DNA of 64,000 nucleotides from contig NZ_FQXC01000004.1 in NCBI RefSeq assembly GCF_900129875.1, forward strand, positions 558,001 through 622,000, given 5' to 3'. The stretch comes from Marivita hallyeonensis. GTDB taxonomy: Bacteria; Pseudomonadota; Alphaproteobacteria; Rhodobacterales; Rhodobacteraceae. Made by a program: the position numbers and the translations under genes. Below the pieces are notes generated by a model, which had not been told where the DNA came from, ran no database searches, and was given only the letters and a program-made list of their open reading frames with translations. This document shows, piece by piece, positions 8,705 through 18,477 of the stretch; positions within the stretch are counted from its first letter, which is position 1; every line of letters starts with the position of its first letter.

Positions 8705-9838
8705 TCAGCTGGCCCGCGATATCAGGCCACCGGGCTGTCGGTTGATACGCCCGTCCAGTTCCAGATCGGTGAGCGCTGGCGAGACCTGTTGCGACGGCGC
8801 GCCAAGATCGCGGATCAGCTGGTCTTCGCCCATCGGCGACGGGCCAAGCCGGTCGAGAATTTGCTGGTGGAGTTTCGCAACGTCGGACAGGCTTTGCCGT
8901 TTCTGCGGCGCTTGCATCGGCAGGTCCGGCGCCGCTTCGGCAAGAGGTGCCAACGCCTCGATCACGTCGTCGGCGTTACGCACCAGACGCGCGCCATCGC
9001 GCAGGAGCATGTTGCAACCGCTGGCCCGCGCATCGAACGGGTGGCCGGGAACGGCCATGACCTCCCTCCCCTGATCGAGCGCGGTTCGCGCGGTGATGAG
9101 GGAACCGGATTTGGCAGCCGCTTCGACGACGATGACCGCTTGTGACAGCCCCGAGATGATGCGATTGCGCGCCGGGAAATGGCGGGCCTGCGGTTGCAGG
9201 CACATTGCTTGTTCGCTGACCCGGAGGCCGCCTTTGGCCACGATGTCTTCGGCCAGTTTCGCATTTTCGGACGGGTAGAGCACGTCGACCCCACCGCCGA
9301 GCACCGCGATGGTGCCGGTGTCGAGCGCGGCGAGATGCGCCGCCGTGTCGACACCGCGGGCGAGGCCCGACACGATGACGTAACCGGCCTCTGCCAGACC
9401 CTGTGCCAGGCTGCGGGCCATGCGGCCACCGAGGGAAGACGCATTTCGCGCACCGACCAATGCGATCTGAGGTCTCGTGAGGATTGGTAACGCGCCCACC
9501 GCCCAAAGCAGTGGCGGTGCATCCTCCAGATCGCGCAGCGCATCGGGATAAGTGGTGTCACCAAAACAAAGTAGCTGCGCGCCGACGGCTGCGGCGGCTT
9601 TCAGTTCCGCTTCGACCACCGATTCCGGACAGGTCTGATAGTTGTCGACCCCAGCGGCGCGGGCGATCTCCGGCAGCGCACCCAGCGCAGCGGCAGCCGA
9701 CCCATGTTCGTGCATGAGGCGATAGAACGTGCTGATCCCGACCCGTCGGGAGCGCAAGAGACGGAGCCAGTCAAACCGTTGGTCTTCCGTGGTGGGTGGG
9801 ATTAGGGGGTGAGTGGAAGAGCTGTGTTCCAATGGCAT
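8705..9838 (-). CDS. dprA: DNA-processing protein DprA
   Basis: Loads RecA on incoming single-stranded DNA during transformation. The 377-residue protein has an N-terminal helical region, then the Rossmann-like DprA domain with LVGARNASSLGGRMARSLA, IVSGLARGVDTAAHLAAL and AVLGGGVDVLYPSENAKL, and FPARNRIISGLSQAVIVVEAA, followed by a C-terminal winged-helix-like segment. The frame is open to a GTG at 9877, but ATG 9838 has GGGGA five bases upstream and was chosen. It lies downstream of tldD on the same strand and upstream of topA, an order I recall from related genomes. Confidence 0.93.
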   Translation of the reverse strand: MPLEHSSSTHPLIPPTTEDQRFDWLRLLRSRRVGISTFYRLMHEHGSAAAALGALPEIARAAGVDNYQTCPESVVEAELKAAAAVGAQLLCFGDTTYPDALRDLEDAPPLLWAVGALPILTRPQIALVGARNASSLGGRMARSLAQGLAEAGYVIVSGLARGVDTAAHLAALDTGTIAVLGGGVDVLYPSENAKLAEDIVAKGGLRVSEQAMCLQPQARHFPARNRIISGLSQAVIVVEAAAKSGSLITARTALDQGREVMAVPGHPFDARASGCNMLLRDGARLVRNADDVIEALAPLAEAAPDLPMQAPQKRQSLSDVAKLHQQILDRLGPSPMGEDQLIRDLGAPSQQVSPALTDLELDGRINRQPGGLISRAS

Positions 9839-9960
9839 CCTGTCCCCGTCTGCTTGCTTAGACAGGAATAGACGCACAGTGGTTAATCAGGTGTGAACGG
9901 GCACGCACATTCCCAACGCTGCGCCGCGGCCAGATCGTAAGCGTCTGAAAAGTCTCGGAC

Positions 9961-11382
9961 TTAGGCCTGTGCACCGCCGACGGTCAGCCCGCCGATCATG
10001 ACCGTTGGCTGGCCCACGCCCACCGGAACCCATTGGCCCTGCTTGCCGCAATTGCCCATTCCGGGGTCAAGCGCCATGTCATTGCCCAGCGCGCGAATCT
10101 GTTGCAGCGCAGTCGCCCCATCGCCGATCAGCGTCGCCCCCTTGACCGGGGCACCGACTTTTCCGTCCTTCACACGGTAGGCTTCGGTGCAGGAGAAGAC
10201 GAACTTGCCGTTGGTGATATCCACCTGACCGCCGCCGAACCCGACGGCCCAGATGCCGTCCTTGAGGTCGGCCACGATGTCTTTCGGGTCCGCCTCGCCA
10301 CCCAACATGTAGGTGTTCGTCATGCGCGGCATCGGAATATGCGCGTAGCTTTCGCGGCGACCGTTGCCAGTGGGATCGACCCCCATCAAACGCGCGTTCT
10401 GACGGTCCTGCATGAAGCCGACGAGAACACCGTCTTCGATCAGGACATTCTTGCCAGAGGGCGTGCCTTCGTCATCGACTGTGATCGAGCCACGCCGGTC
10501 CGGGATCGTTCCGTCATCGAGCACGGTCACACCCTTGGCGGCAACCTGCTGCCCCAACAGACCCGCAAAGGCCGAACTGCCCTTGCGGTTGAAATCGCCT
10601 TCCAGCCCGTGACCCACCGCCTCGTGCAGCAAAATACCGGGCCAGCCGGGGCCGAGGACGATGTCCATCACACCTGCGGGCGCCGGAACGGCTTCGAGAT
10701 TTACCAACGCAATGCGCAGCGCCTCGCGCGCCTTGGCCTGCCAATCCGCCGGATCGAGCAGACCGTCGAGCAGGACGCGCCCCCCGCCACCGGCTGTTCC
10801 GGATTCGCGGCGGCCGTTTTCCTCGACGATGACGCTGACATTGACGCGCGTCATCGGGCGGGTGTCCGAGACCAGCGTGCCTTCGGGGCGGAGGATCGCG
10901 ACCTCCTGCAGCGAGGCGGCGATGGTTGCGCTTACCTGAACCACGCGACGGTCAAGCCCACGCGCAAAGGCGTCGATCTCTCGCAGGGTATCGACTTTGA
11001 CCGGAAAGCTGTGCCCTGCGATGGGGTCGGCATCGGTGTAGAGCTTTGTGTTGGTGCCCGAAGGTTTATCGGCCAGTGTGCCGCCGCCCTCGCCCACTGC
11101 GAGGCGCGCCGTTTCCGTAGCGCGCTTGATCGCCGATTCGGAGATATCGGTAGAATGCGCGTAGCCCGCCACCTCTCCGTTCACGGCACGCAGGCCGAAC
11201 CCTTCGGATGCGTCATAGCTGGCGGTACGGATGCGCCCATCATCGAAGACCAGAACTTCGGACCGTCGCCGTTCGAGAAACAGCTCACCATCCTCGGCCC
11301 CGGCGACCGCGTCGCGCAGCAGCGCCAGCGTCCGATCCTTGTCGAGTTGGGTGTCGAACGGTTGGAAAGCGGAATCGGACAT
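9961..11382 (-). CDS. tldD: Metalloprotease TldD
   Basis: TldD forms a heterodimeric zinc protease with TldE/PmbA and takes part in processing small peptides and modified peptides. The 473-residue protein has the metal-binding motif LLHEAVGHGLEGDF, with the family's HExxxH, and the conserved GNCGKQGQWVPVGVGQPTVM region near the C terminus. The open frame reaches 11550, but ATG 11382 is preceded by GGAGG at five bases and gives the normal N terminus MSDSAFQPFD. It diverges from the oxidase operon. Confidence 0.95.
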   Translation of the reverse strand: MSDSAFQPFDTQLDKDRTLALLRDAVAGAEDGELFLERRRSEVLVFDDGRIRTASYDASEGFGLRAVNGEVAGYAHSTDISESAIKRATETARLAVGEGGGTLADKPSGTNTKLYTDADPIAGHSFPVKVDTLREIDAFARGLDRRVVQVSATIAASLQEVAILRPEGTLVSDTRPMTRVNVSVIVEENGRRESGTAGGGGRVLLDGLLDPADWQAKAREALRIALVNLEAVPAPAGVMDIVLGPGWPGILLHEAVGHGLEGDFNRKGSSAFAGLLGQQVAAKGVTVLDDGTIPDRRGSITVDDEGTPSGKNVLIEDGVLVGFMQDRQNARLMGVDPTGNGRRESYAHIPMPRMTNTYMLGGEADPKDIVADLKDGIWAVGFGGGQVDITNGKFVFSCTEAYRVKDGKVGAPVKGATLIGDGATALQQIRALGNDMALDPGMGNCGKQGQWVPVGVGQPTVMIGGLTVGGAQA

Positions 11383-11400
11383 GAAGCCTCCGGTCTGGAT

Positions 11401-11414
11401 TTGATCTGCGTCAA
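11401..11414. promoter_or_regulatory. FNR/FnrL-like box between tldD and ctaC
   Basis: TTGATCTGCGTCAA differs from the FNR consensus TTGAT-N4-ATCAA at one position of the right half (G for A). It sits 19 bases before the tldD start and 157 bases before the ctaC start. Oxygen control of an aa3 oxidase operon by FnrL is plausible in this group, but the distance to ctaC is long, so the match may be chance. Confidence 0.35.
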
Positions 11415-11570
11415 AGAAAGCGCGTTTTTGCCGCAAGCAAGCTTCTTTAACTGGTGTCCAGAATATGGTTTTAACCGAGCCCAAGACAATGGGGTGCTGC
11501 CGTTGGTGAAACCGCCGACCGAAATCCGCTCCATTCGAATGACGACACACGCAACCGATCAGGGTACGAC

Positions 11571-12449
11571 ATGCAACTCAAACCTTTGCTCTTGGGCCTG
11601 ACCTCCGCTTTTGCAGCGGCACCTGCTTTTGCCCAGCAAACTCTGGAAACCATTGGCGCCCCGGTGGATCGGGGCACCGGCTTCCAGCCTGCCGCCACAG
11701 AACTGGCCCGCGACCTTCAGTGGCTCGACGGCATGATCCTCGTGATCATCACCGCCATCGTGCTTTTCGTGACGGCGCTTCTGGCCTACTGCATCGTGCG
11801 CTACAATCGCCGTGCCAACCCGAACCCGTCGACCTTTACTCACAACACACCGGTGGAAATCGCCTGGACGGTCGGTCCGATCCTGATCCTCGTGTTCATT
11901 GGCGCGTTTTCCCTGCCGGTGCTGTTCAAGCAGCAGGAAATCCCGGAAGGCGACGTGGTGATCAAGGTCACCGGGTATCAGTGGTACTGGGGTTATGAAT
12001 ACGTGGGCGAAGACCTGGCCTATGACGGCTACATGATCGGCTCCCCCTTCACCGGAGGCGACAATCGCCTGACACCGGAAGTCGAAGAACAGCTGGTCGA
12101 AGCGGGCTACCGGAAGGAAGACTTCCTCCTCGCAACAGACACTGCCATCGTCGTTCCCGTGGGCAAAACCGTCGTGATGCAGGTGACAGGGGCAGACGTG
12201 ATCCATTCCTGGACCATTCCCGCCTTTGGCGTGAAGCAGGACGCCGTGCCGGGCCGCCTTGCTGAGCTGTGGTTCACGGCAGAGCAGGAAGGCATCTATT
12301 TCGGCCAGTGTTCCGAGCTTTGCGGTATCGCGCACGCCTATATGCCGATCACCGTGAAAGTGGTGAGCGAAGCGGCCTACGACGCGTGGCTCACAGCCTC
12401 GAAAGAGGAAGGCACGTATGTCGACGTGCGCACGGTTCTGACGAACTAA
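11571..12449 (+). CDS. ctaC: Cytochrome c oxidase subunit II (aa3 type)
   Basis: Carries the dinuclear CuA centre that takes electrons from cytochrome c. The 292-residue precursor has a signal peptide ([22 protein letters not shown]), two transmembrane helices at about residues 55-80 and 98-122, and a periplasmic cupredoxin domain. The CuA ligands are visible in [12 protein letters not shown] and [16 protein letters not shown]. The aromatic patch YQWYWGYEY, the electron entry site, is present. It is first in the oxidase assembly operon; subunit I (ctaD) is not in the window. Confidence 0.96.
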   Translation: MQLKPLLLGLTSAFAAAPAFAQQTLETIGAPVDRGTGFQPAATELARDLQWLDGMILVIITAIVLFVTALLAYCIVRYNRRANPNPSTFTHNTPVEIAWTVGPILILVFIGAFSLPVLFKQQEIPEGDVVIKVTGYQWYWGYEYVGEDLAYDGYMIGSPFTGGDNRLTPEVEEQLVEAGYRKEDFLLATDTAIVVPVGKTVVMQVTGADVIHSWTIPAFGVKQDAVPGRLAELWFTAEQEGIYFGQCSELCGIAHAYMPITVKVVSEAAYDAWLTASKEEGTYVDVRTVLTN

Positions 12450-12457
12450 GAACACTG

Positions 12458-12484
12458 CGCGCATGCGTGCCTCCTGCATGCGCG
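12458..12484 (+). other. Hairpin between ctaC and ctaB
   Basis: CGCGCATGC at 12458-12466 pairs with GCATGCGCG at 12476-12484 across a 9-base loop. No T run follows, so it is more likely an RNA-stabilising or partial attenuation element that separates the abundant subunit II message from the assembly genes than a full terminator. Confidence 0.5.
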
Positions 12485-12524
12485 ACCCGACCGGCCAATC
12501 TGACGCAACCCAGTTGAGACGCCC

Positions 12525-13472
12525 GTGACCGATACAAGCTTCAACAGCCAGACCGGCACCTACCAGACCGAAGCCACCTTCGGCGACTATTTCGCGCTGC
12601 TGAAGCCGCGCGTGATGACGCTGGTCGTGTTCACGGCATTTGTGGGTTTGCTGGCGGCACCGACGCCGGTGCACCCGTTCATCGGGTTCTGCGCGATCCT
12701 GTTCATCGCCATCGGCGGCGGGGCCTCGGGCGCGCTGAACATGTGGTGGGATGCGGATATCGACGCGGTCATGAAGCGTACGCAGCGCCGCCCCATCCCG
12801 GCTGGCAAGGTCACGGGTGACGAGGCGTTTGCCATCGGGATGGCGCTCTCGGCGTTCTCGGTCGTGTTCCTTGGCCTTGCGACCAACTGGTTCGCAGCCG
12901 GACTGCTGGCTTTCACCATCTTCTTCTACGTCGTCGTCTATACGATGTGGCTCAAGCGCTGGACGCCGCAGAACATCGTGATCGGCGGCGCGGCGGGCGC
13001 GTTCCCTCCGATGATCGGCTGGGCGGTCGCAACGGGCGGGGTCAGCGTCGAGTCGGTGCTGATGTTCTGCCTGACATTCATGTGGACGCCACCGCATTTC
13101 TGGGCGCTCGCCTTATTCATGCGCAAGGATTACGACAACGCAGATGTGCCGATGCTGACCGTCACGCATGGTCGCCGCGCGACGCGGGTGCATATCCTTG
13201 TCTATACAATTTTGTTGGCAATTCTGGCCGTCGCCGCCGGGTTCACATCCATCGGCGGACCGATCTACCTGAGCGTGGCTGTCGTGCTGAACGTGCTGTT
13301 CCTGCGCGGGGCATGGCAGATCTGGCGCCGGGACGAGGATATGTCGGAAGCCGACAACTTCCTGACAGAACGCAAATTCTTCAAACTCTCACTGCTCTAC
13401 CTTTTCGCCCATTTCGGCGCGATTCTGGTCGAGGCGGGGCTGGACAAACTGGGCTGGGGGCTTTGGGCATGA
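12525..13472 (+). CDS. ctaB: Protoheme IX farnesyltransferase (heme O synthase)
   Basis: An inner-membrane UbiA-family prenyltransferase that adds the farnesyl group to heme B, the first step to heme A for the aa3 oxidase. The 315-residue protein has about nine hydrophobic segments, the first aspartate-rich motif in MWWDADIDAVMKRTQRRP (about residues 73-90) and a second conserved block around FALFMRKDYDNADVPML. The start is GTG 12525, giving MTDTSFNSQTG. Its stop overlaps the next start as ATGA. Confidence 0.95.
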   Translation: MTDTSFNSQTGTYQTEATFGDYFALLKPRVMTLVVFTAFVGLLAAPTPVHPFIGFCAILFIAIGGGASGALNMWWDADIDAVMKRTQRRPIPAGKVTGDEAFAIGMALSAFSVVFLGLATNWFAAGLLAFTIFFYVVVYTMWLKRWTPQNIVIGGAAGAFPPMIGWAVATGGVSVESVLMFCLTFMWTPPHFWALALFMRKDYDNADVPMLTVTHGRRATRVHILVYTILLAILAVAAGFTSIGGPIYLSVAVVLNVLFLRGAWQIWRRDEDMSEADNFLTERKFFKLSLLYLFAHFGAILVEAGLDKLGWGLWA

Positions 13473-13633
13473 GCCTGTCCAAGCAACATGAGCTGCACAC
13501 GCGCCGCTACGGTCGCAACGTCGGCGTCGGGCTATTGCTGGTTGGCGTGATCGCCATCGTCTTCGGCCTGACGGTCGTCAAGGTGACCCGCGGCGATTAC
13601 GAGACCCCGGCTACAACAACGGTGCAAGAATGA
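13469..13633 (+). CDS. Small single-span membrane protein of the oxidase operon
   Basis: A 54-residue protein, MSLSKQHELHTRRYGRNVG followed by a hydrophobic helix (about residues 18-40) and a short polar tail ending TTTVQE. It overlaps both neighbours by ATGA at start and stop, which strongly supports translation. A comparable small ORF between ctaB and ctaG is common in alphaproteobacterial oxidase operons; its function is not established to my knowledge, and an assembly or small accessory-subunit role is inference. Confidence 0.85.
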   Translation: MSLSKQHELHTRRYGRNVGVGLLLVGVIAIVFGLTVVKVTRGDYETPATTTVQE

Positions 13634-14214
13634 GCATGGATCCGAAGACCAAGACCGCGCTTCAGGGCGTCGGCGTTGTCATCTTCATGGGCGCTATGGC
13701 GTGGGCCTCGGTGCCGCTTTACGACTGGTTCTGCCGCGTGACCGGCTTTGGCGGAACCACGAATGTTGCGGAATCGGGCAGCGTCGAAATCCTTGACGAG
13801 ACCATCAAGGTCCGTTTCGACGCCTCCAAGGAACGCGGCATGCCGTGGGAGTTTCGTCCCATGCAGCTTGAGGTCGAGGTGCGCTTTGGCGAAGACGGGC
13901 TGGTCTTCTACGAGGCCTACAACCCGACCGATGAACCCGTTGCGGGCACGGCAAGCTTTAATGTCGCGCCTTATGGCGCGGGGCTCTACTTCTCGAAAAT
14001 CCAGTGCTTCTGCTTTGAAGAGCAGTTGCTGATGCCCGGCGAGCGGGTAGAGATGCCAGTGACGTTCTTTGTCGATCCTGCATTGTTGGACGACCCTGAC
14101 GCCAATGGCACGAACCACATCACGTTGTCTTATACGTTCCACCAGATCGAGCTGACCGAAGAAATGCAGGCGATGGTGGATGCAGCTGCGCCCGCGCAGA
14201 CGCAAACGAACTAA
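13630..14214 (+). CDS. ctaG: Cytochrome c oxidase assembly protein CtaG (Cox11)
   Basis: Delivers copper to the CuB site of subunit I. The 194-residue protein has a short cytoplasmic N terminus, one membrane helix at about residues 10-30 and a periplasmic beta domain containing the copper-binding motif [12 protein letters not shown] with its CxC pair. The ATG overlaps the preceding stop, and an alternative ATG lies two codons on. Position between ctaB and ctaE matches the Paracoccus and Rhodobacter operons. Confidence 0.95.
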   Translation: MSMDPKTKTALQGVGVVIFMGAMAWASVPLYDWFCRVTGFGGTTNVAESGSVEILDETIKVRFDASKERGMPWEFRPMQLEVEVRFGEDGLVFYEAYNPTDEPVAGTASFNVAPYGAGLYFSKIQCFCFEEQLLMPGERVEMPVTFFVDPALLDDPDANGTNHITLSYTFHQIELTEEMQAMVDAAAPAQTQTN

Positions 14215-14237
14215 CGCCTATCCACGAGGGACCCAAA

Positions 14238-15038
14238 ATGGCGCACGCAAAAAACCATGATTATCACATTCTGAACCCCTCAGTCTGGCCGTTCATCGGC
14301 GCGGTCTCGGGGTTCGCGATGCTCTTCGGGGCGGTGCTCTGGATGCACGGCAATGGCCCTTGGCTGTTCCTGATCGGCCTCGTGGGCGTGCTTTACGTCA
14401 TGTTCGCCTGGTGGTCGGATGTGGTGACCGAAAGCCAGGTGGGTGATCACACGCCCGTCGTGCGGATCGGTCTGAAATACGGCTTCATCCTTTTCATCAT
14501 GTCCGAGGTCATGTTCTTCGCGGCATGGTTCTGGAGCTTCTTCAAGCACGCCATGTATCCGATGGGTCCCGAAAGCCCTGCCATCGACGGCGTCTGGCCG
14601 CCGGTCGGGATCGAAACTTTCGACCCGTGGCACCTGCCGCTTATCAACACATTGATCCTGTTGTGCTCGGGCGCGGCGGCCACATGGGCGCACCATGCGC
14701 TGGTGCATGAGGACAACAAGGAAGACATGAAGTGGGGCCTGATCATCGCCATCGGTCTCGGCGTGATCTTCACCATCCTGCAGGCCTACGAATACTCGCA
14801 TGCGGGCTTCGGGTTCTCGGGCAATATCTATGGCGCGAACTTCTTCATGGCGACCGGCTTCCACGGTGCGCACGTGATCATCGGAACGATCTTCCTGTTC
14901 GTTTGCCTGTTGCGCCTGATGCGCGGACATTTCACCCAAGACAAGCATATCGGCTTCGAAGCCGCTGCATGGTACTGGCACTTCGTGGACGTCGTGTGGC
15001 TGTTCCTGTTCGCGGCTATCTACGTCTGGGGTGGCTGA
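14238..15038 (+). CDS. ctaE: Cytochrome c oxidase subunit III
   Basis: A core membrane subunit without metal centres that stabilises subunit I. The 266-residue protein begins [19 protein letters not shown] and has seven hydrophobic segments with the family motifs [31 protein letters not shown] and [13 protein letters not shown], ending in [30 protein letters not shown] precedes the ATG. A hairpin follows the stop. Confidence 0.96.
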   Translation: MAHAKNHDYHILNPSVWPFIGAVSGFAMLFGAVLWMHGNGPWLFLIGLVGVLYVMFAWWSDVVTESQVGDHTPVVRIGLKYGFILFIMSEVMFFAAWFWSFFKHAMYPMGPESPAIDGVWPPVGIETFDPWHLPLINTLILLCSGAAATWAHHALVHEDNKEDMKWGLIIAIGLGVIFTILQAYEYSHAGFGFSGNIYGANFFMATGFHGAHVIIGTIFLFVCLLRLMRGHFTQDKHIGFEAAAWYWHFVDVVWLFLFAAIYVWGG

Positions 15039-15083
15039 TCCGATAGCGCGGTTTTTCCGGGTTGAACACGGAGAAGCGACAAG

Positions 15084-15120
15084 GATAAAGCAAGGCGCGC
15101 TTGATCGGCGCGCCTTTATC
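15084..15120 (+). terminator. Hairpin after ctaE, probable partial terminator
   Basis: AAGGCGCGC at 15092-15100 pairs with GCGCGCCTT at 15108-15116 around a 7-base loop; flanking GATAAA (15084-15089) and TTTATC (15115-15120) can extend the stem with a bulge. Only a short T stretch follows, so read-through to the SURF1 gene is likely. Confidence 0.6.
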
Positions 15121-15137
15121 AATTCTAGGAGTGTTTC

Positions 15138-15830
15138 TTGGTCTCTCGCCTCGCCATCCCCCTTCTGTTCGGCCTGATCGGCACTGCCATTCTCGTGTGG
15201 CTGGGCACGTGGCAGATGCAGCGGTTGGAGTGGAAGCGTGGCATCCTGAACGAGATCGAAACGCGGATCGACGGGCCGTTCGAAGCGATCCCCCCTTCAA
15301 GTGCGGTCATCCCCGCACGCGACCGCTATACCCCGGTCGCCCTGATCGGGGAGATCGGCGAGGAAGAGCTTTTGGTGCTCGTGTCGCAAAAGCGCGTGGG
15401 CGCGGGATACCGGGTGATCTCTCCCTATACATTGAATGACGGTCGCAGAGTGCTTCTTGATCGCGGGGTCACCCCGGTAGATCAGCGGGATGCAGACCGG
15501 TCGCGCGCCGGTGAGACGGTAGAGGTGCAAGGCAACCTGCATTGGCCCGATGACCGGACATCCTCCACCCCCGAGAACGATGTGGGCGGGAACACATGGT
15601 TCGCCCGCGATATCGACCGGATGTCCGAAGTGCTGGGCACCGAGCCGCTTTTGGTGATTGCCCGCAACATGTCGCCGCCGGACCCCAGCGTGACGCCCTT
15701 GCCGGTGGACACCAGCGGTATTCCGAACGATCACCTGCAATACGCGATCACGTGGTATTCGCTGGCGGCGGTCTGGGTGATCATGACAGGCGCATTCATC
15801 TGGCGGCAACGCAAAGGCAAGGAAGGCTGA
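15138..15830 (+). CDS. SURF1 family cytochrome oxidase biogenesis protein
   Basis: SURF1/Shy1 proteins help insert heme a into oxidase subunit I. The 230-residue protein has a membrane helix near each end, with the family's GTWQMQRLEWKRG after the first helix and a C-terminal helix ending FIWRQRKGKEG. There is no ATG: the frame opens with TTG 15138, which has AGGAG six bases upstream, making the unusual start convincing. The stop overlaps the thrC ATG as TGATG. Confidence 0.92.
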   Translation: MVSRLAIPLLFGLIGTAILVWLGTWQMQRLEWKRGILNEIETRIDGPFEAIPPSSAVIPARDRYTPVALIGEIGEEELLVLVSQKRVGAGYRVISPYTLNDGRRVLLDRGVTPVDQRDADRSRAGETVEVQGNLHWPDDRTSSTPENDVGGNTWFARDIDRMSEVLGTEPLLVIARNMSPPDPSVTPLPVDTSGIPNDHLQYAITWYSLAAVWVIMTGAFIWRQRKGKEG

Positions 15831-17218
15831 TGCAGTATATCTCGACCCGTGGCAAAGCCCCGGCGCTTGGATTTGAGGACACGATGCTGTCGGGCCTTGC
15901 GCGCGATGGGGGGCTATATGTCCCCGAAACTATCCCGCAGATGTCAGCCGACGACATTCGCGCGATGCACGGGCTGCCGTATGAGGATATCGCGTACCGC
16001 GTGATGCGCCCCTTTGTGGGTGACGCGTTTACGGACGAGGTATTCGCAGACCTCATCGCGAAGGCTTATGCCGGGTTTGGGCACGATGCCCGCGCGCCGC
16101 TGGTGCAACTTGGATCCGGGCATTTCCTGCTTGAGCTGTTCCACGGGCCAACGCTCGCGTTCAAGGACTTCGCGATGCAGCTTATCGGACAGATGTTCGA
16201 GGAAGCGCTCACGCGGCGCGGGGACCGGGTGACCATCGTGGGGGCCACATCCGGCGATACAGGCTCTGCCGCCATCGAGGCGTTCCGCGGACTGGATGCG
16301 GTGGATGTGTTCATCCTCTACCCGCATGGCCGGGTGTCCGAGGTGCAGCGGCGGCAGATGACGACGCCGGTCGAAGACAATGTGCATGCGCTGGCTCTCG
16401 ACGGGACGTTCGATGACTGCCAGGCGCGGCTGAAAGACATGTTCAACGATTTCGACTTCCGCGATGGCGTGAAATTGGCCGGTGTGAATTCGATCAATTG
16501 GGGCCGCGTGCTGGCGCAAGTGGTCTACTACTTTTCGTCCGCCGTATCGCTGGGCGCACCGGACCGCATGGTGAGCTTTACCGTGCCCACCGGCAATTTC
16601 GGTGATATCTTCGCGGGCTATATTGCCAAGCGCATGGGGTTGCCGATCGATCGCCTCGTGGTGGCGACAAACCAGAACGACATCCTGCACCGGTGCTTAA
16701 CGACCGGCGGCTATGTGACCGACAGCGTCACCCCTTCGATCAGCCCGTCGATGGACATTCAGGTGTCCTCGAACTTTGAACGCGCGCTGTTCGACGCGTA
16801 CAACCGCGACGGTGGTGCGGTGGCGCAGTTGATGGACGAGCTCAAGGCCGGTGGGTTCCATGTCAGCCAAGGGACCATGCATGTCCTGCGGGAGCATTAT
16901 GACAGCGGGCGGGTCAGCGAAGACGAAACGCTTGCCATGATCACGCACGCGCACAACCACATGGGCGAATTGCTCTGCCCGCATTCTGCGATTGGCGTCA
17001 AGGTTGCCGAAGAGATCAAAGACCCCTCGGTGCCGATGGTGACGCTCGCCACAGCGCATCCCGCGAAATTCCCCGATGCGGTCGAGAAGGCGAGCGGCTT
17101 GCGGCCTGCCCTGCCGGAGCGCATGGCGGACCTCTTTGACCGCGATGAGCGTATGACCCGCGTGCCCAACGACCTTGCGAAGCTTGAAACCCTCATCAAA
17201 GACAGGATCGCCTCTTGA
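15830..17218 (+). CDS. thrC: Threonine synthase
   Basis: A pyridoxal-phosphate enzyme converting O-phosphohomoserine to threonine. The 462-residue protein has the class II N-terminal motif MQYISTRGKAP, the PLP lysine in HGPTLAFKDFAMQ (Lys112), and the phosphate-binding VGATSGDTGSAAIEA. The length fits the long fungal/proteobacterial type. Translation is coupled on both sides: it starts on the SURF1 stop and ends on the TTG of the peptidase gene. Confidence 0.96.
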   Translation: MQYISTRGKAPALGFEDTMLSGLARDGGLYVPETIPQMSADDIRAMHGLPYEDIAYRVMRPFVGDAFTDEVFADLIAKAYAGFGHDARAPLVQLGSGHFLLELFHGPTLAFKDFAMQLIGQMFEEALTRRGDRVTIVGATSGDTGSAAIEAFRGLDAVDVFILYPHGRVSEVQRRQMTTPVEDNVHALALDGTFDDCQARLKDMFNDFDFRDGVKLAGVNSINWGRVLAQVVYYFSSAVSLGAPDRMVSFTVPTGNFGDIFAGYIAKRMGLPIDRLVVATNQNDILHRCLTTGGYVTDSVTPSISPSMDIQVSSNFERALFDAYNRDGGAVAQLMDELKAGGFHVSQGTMHVLREHYDSGRVSEDETLAMITHAHNHMGELLCPHSAIGVKVAEEIKDPSVPMVTLATAHPAKFPDAVEKASGLRPALPERMADLFDRDERMTRVPNDLAKLETLIKDRIAS

Positions 17219-18477
17219 CCGTTCAAACCGCCACACTCTCCAACGGTTTCCGCATCGTGACCGAGCATATGCCGGGCCTCGAAAGCGCGGCGATTGGTAT
17301 CTGGGTGACCGCAGGCGGGCGGCACGAACGGCCCGAGCAGAACGGCATCGCGCATTTTCTCGAACATATGGCATTCAAGGGGACCGAGACACGGTCAGCC
17401 CTGCAGATCGCCGAGGCCATCGAAGACGTGGGCGGATATATCAATGCTTACACCTCGCGCGAGGTGACGGCGTACTACGCGCGCGTGTTACGCAATGATG
17501 TGGGTCTCGCGCTGGACGTGATCTCTGACATCCTGCGCAATCCGGTGTTCGACCCGAAGGAAATCGAAGTCGAACGGCACGTGATCCTGCAGGAGATCGG
17601 CCAGGCGCTGGATACACCGGACGACGTGATCTTCGACTGGTTGCAGGAGCGCGCCTATCCGGATCAGGCCCTCGGGCGCACGATATTGGGCGAAACCGAC
17701 CGGGTCTCTGCGTTTTCCAAAGAGGACTTGTCGACTTTCGTCACCGAGCATTACGGCCCAAGCCAGATGATCCTCGCCGCCGCCGGTGCCGTGGAACACG
17801 ACAGCATCGTGAAGCAGGCGGAACAGATGTTCGGGGACATGGCGGAGCGCCCTGCCCTCGTCGCCGACGCGGCGCGTTTCCAAGGTGGCGAGAGCCGTCA
17901 TGTGAAAGACTTGGAGCAAGCGCATATCGCCCTTGCTTTTGAATCGCCGGGTTATCGCGATACGGATTTCTATGTGGCCCAAGTGTATTCGGTCGCGCTG
18001 GGTGGTGGTATGTCGAGCCGCCTGTTTCAGGAGATCCGCGAAAAGCGCGGTCTTTGCTATACGATCTTCGCGCAAACCGGGGCCTATTCCGACACCGGGA
18101 TGACCACGATCTACGCGGGCACAAGCGGCGAGGAAATTCTCGACCTGACGCATCTGACGGTCGACGAGATGAAACGCGCCGCAGAGGATATGTCTCCGGC
18201 GGAAGTGGCACGCGCGCGAGCGCAAATGAAAGCCGGGCTGCTCATGGGCTTGGAAAGCCCGTCCTCGCGGACCGAGCGGCTGGCCCGCATGACCCAGATC
18301 TGGGGCGAAGTCCCGCCGCTTGAAGATACGGTGTCCCGCATCGACAGCGTCACCACGGGTGACGTTCGGGCATTTGCCGAACATCTCGCCTGCAAAGCGC
18401 CCGCAGCTCTGGCGCTTTACGGCCCCGTGCAGGCGGCACCCGGTCTCGACGCGTTGCAACAGCGCCGCGTGGCCTGA
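17215..18477 (+). CDS. M16 family zinc peptidase (processing-peptidase-like)
   Basis: A 420-residue insulinase-family protein resembling the mitochondrial processing peptidase beta subunit and bacterial YmxG. The inverted zinc motif HxxEH is intact in GIAHFLEHMAFKGT (residues 47-51), and the downstream glutamate region NAYTSREVTAYYARVLRND is present, so it should be catalytically active. The C-terminal half has the family's GGGMSSRLFQEIREKRGLCY. It starts with TTG 17215, within the thrC stop, with AGGA seven bases upstream. Substrates are unknown. This gene after thrC is a conserved pairing in alphaproteobacteria as I recall. Confidence 0.93.
   Translation: MTVQTATLSNGFRIVTEHMPGLESAAIGIWVTAGGRHERPEQNGIAHFLEHMAFKGTETRSALQIAEAIEDVGGYINAYTSREVTAYYARVLRNDVGLALDVISDILRNPVFDPKEIEVERHVILQEIGQALDTPDDVIFDWLQERAYPDQALGRTILGETDRVSAFSKEDLSTFVTEHYGPSQMILAAAGAVEHDSIVKQAEQMFGDMAERPALVADAARFQGGESRHVKDLEQAHIALAFESPGYRDTDFYVAQVYSVALGGGMSSRLFQEIREKRGLCYTIFAQTGAYSDTGMTTIYAGTSGEEILDLTHLTVDEMKRAAEDMSPAEVARARAQMKAGLLMGLESPSSRTERLARMTQIWGEVPPLEDTVSRIDSVTTGDVRAFAEHLACKAPAALALYGPVQAAPGLDALQQRRVA

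Noticed and set aside
10033-11601. 522-codon open frame on the plus strand opposite tldD
   Set aside because: It shadows tldD and would run into ctaC; no ribosome-binding site or family motif.
11559-13097. 512-codon open frame on the minus strand opposite ctaC and ctaB
   Set aside because: It is rich in His, Arg and Asp, as antisense frames are here, and lies over two certain oxidase genes.
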